From an uncultured Clostridia bacterium (lineage in GTDB: Bacteria; Bacillota; Clostridia; Christensenellales; Aristaeellaceae): a stretch of 21,283 nucleotides of DNA. The notes under the pieces are model-generated. The model was not told where the DNA came from, did not search any database, and saw only the letters and a list, made by a program, of their open reading frames with translations. The translations under genes and the position numbers were made by a program. Positions 21,118 through 21,283 of this stretch are shown here, in pieces. Numbering within the stretch: the stretch's first letter is position 1; every line of letters starts with the position of its first letter. The stretch spans positions 1 to 21,283 of the forward strand of contig CAKUFI010000045.1 in NCBI GenBank assembly GCA_934647305.1. The letters are read 5' to 3'.

Positions 21118-21283
21118 GACTGTCAAAAAACCCCGGAGAGCTCGAGAGGGCCGCAGCCCTCTCGAACTTTCAATCGTGCCCAGCGGCGTGTACGGTGGGC
21201 GCGGGGCGATTTTTGCGCCGGAAAATCTCATTTTCCAGAGCAAAAATCGTTTCCTTGCAGTTTTTGCGCCCGGAAATCTCTTA
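21118..21283 (-). repeat. Module E copy 2 (reaches the window edge)
   Basis: It is nearly identical to 18842-19004, with matching order of stems and the enclosing pair changed to CGATTTTT/AAAAATCG. The CGAGAGGGC/GCCCTCTCG stem is perfect here. It again lies immediately upstream, in transcript order, of an intrinsic terminator. No coding sequence is seen. Confidence 0.85.

Overview
The window is GC-rich DNA with strong AGGAGG-type ribosome sites, sigma-A-like promoters, LplB/YtcP-type sugar permeases and an RpiR regulator. This points to a member of class Clostridia, probably an uncultured gut-type lineage (Oscillospirales or Christensenellales level). The exact taxon cannot be fixed from the sequence alone. 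There is no rRNA, tRNA, CRISPR array, transposase or phage gene.

Layout. Bases 1-77 hold the 5' end of a leftward gene, possibly adhE, with its promoter and a paired ATCGAT-type palindrome. From 14510 down to 368 runs a leftward carbohydrate-use locus: two ABC permeases, a secreted binding protein, three large cytoplasmic glycosidase-like proteins (DUF6259-like, GH42-like, DUF4838/GH163-like), a BadF-type amino-sugar kinase (NagK/MurK) and MurNAc-6-P etherase (MurQ), closed by an intrinsic terminator at 299-352. Divergent from it at 14734 is an RpiR/SIS-domain regulator, followed by a small SGNH esterase. The 186-bp gap between rpiR and the permeases has a promoter facing each way, and each -10 box is covered by a copy of the same 15-bp palindrome-like site. 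Right of this lie a three-TM membrane protein, a NusG_II/Gx pair, and a second permease pair with no binding protein beside it.

The genes suggest import of an amino-sugar glycan, its cleavage inside the cell by the three glycosidases, phosphorylation of released GlcNAc/MurNAc, and removal of lactate by MurQ. RpiR probably senses a sugar phosphate. Neither permease set has an ATPase nearby, so a shared MsmX-like ATPase encoded elsewhere is expected.

The most unusual content is between the genes. The gaps at 4033-4607, 6642-7199 and 10023-11154 are almost wholly built from the same short palindromic modules in the same order relative to transcription. Read from the upstream stop codon they are a long palindrome (T), a 115-bp GGATCA module (D), a hairpin block (C), usually a second hairpin block (B), and a double hairpin (A) ending 24-29 nt before the next start codon. 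The B and C hairpins keep similar loops while their stems change with complementarity retained. In three places the T palindrome carries a 117-119-nt structured insert containing a B hairpin. Two such loaded copies, nearly identical, flank the SGNH gene as direct repeats. A separate 163-bp structured repeat (E) with compensatory base changes lies in the 3' regions of two other leftward transcripts (18842-19004 and 21118-21279).
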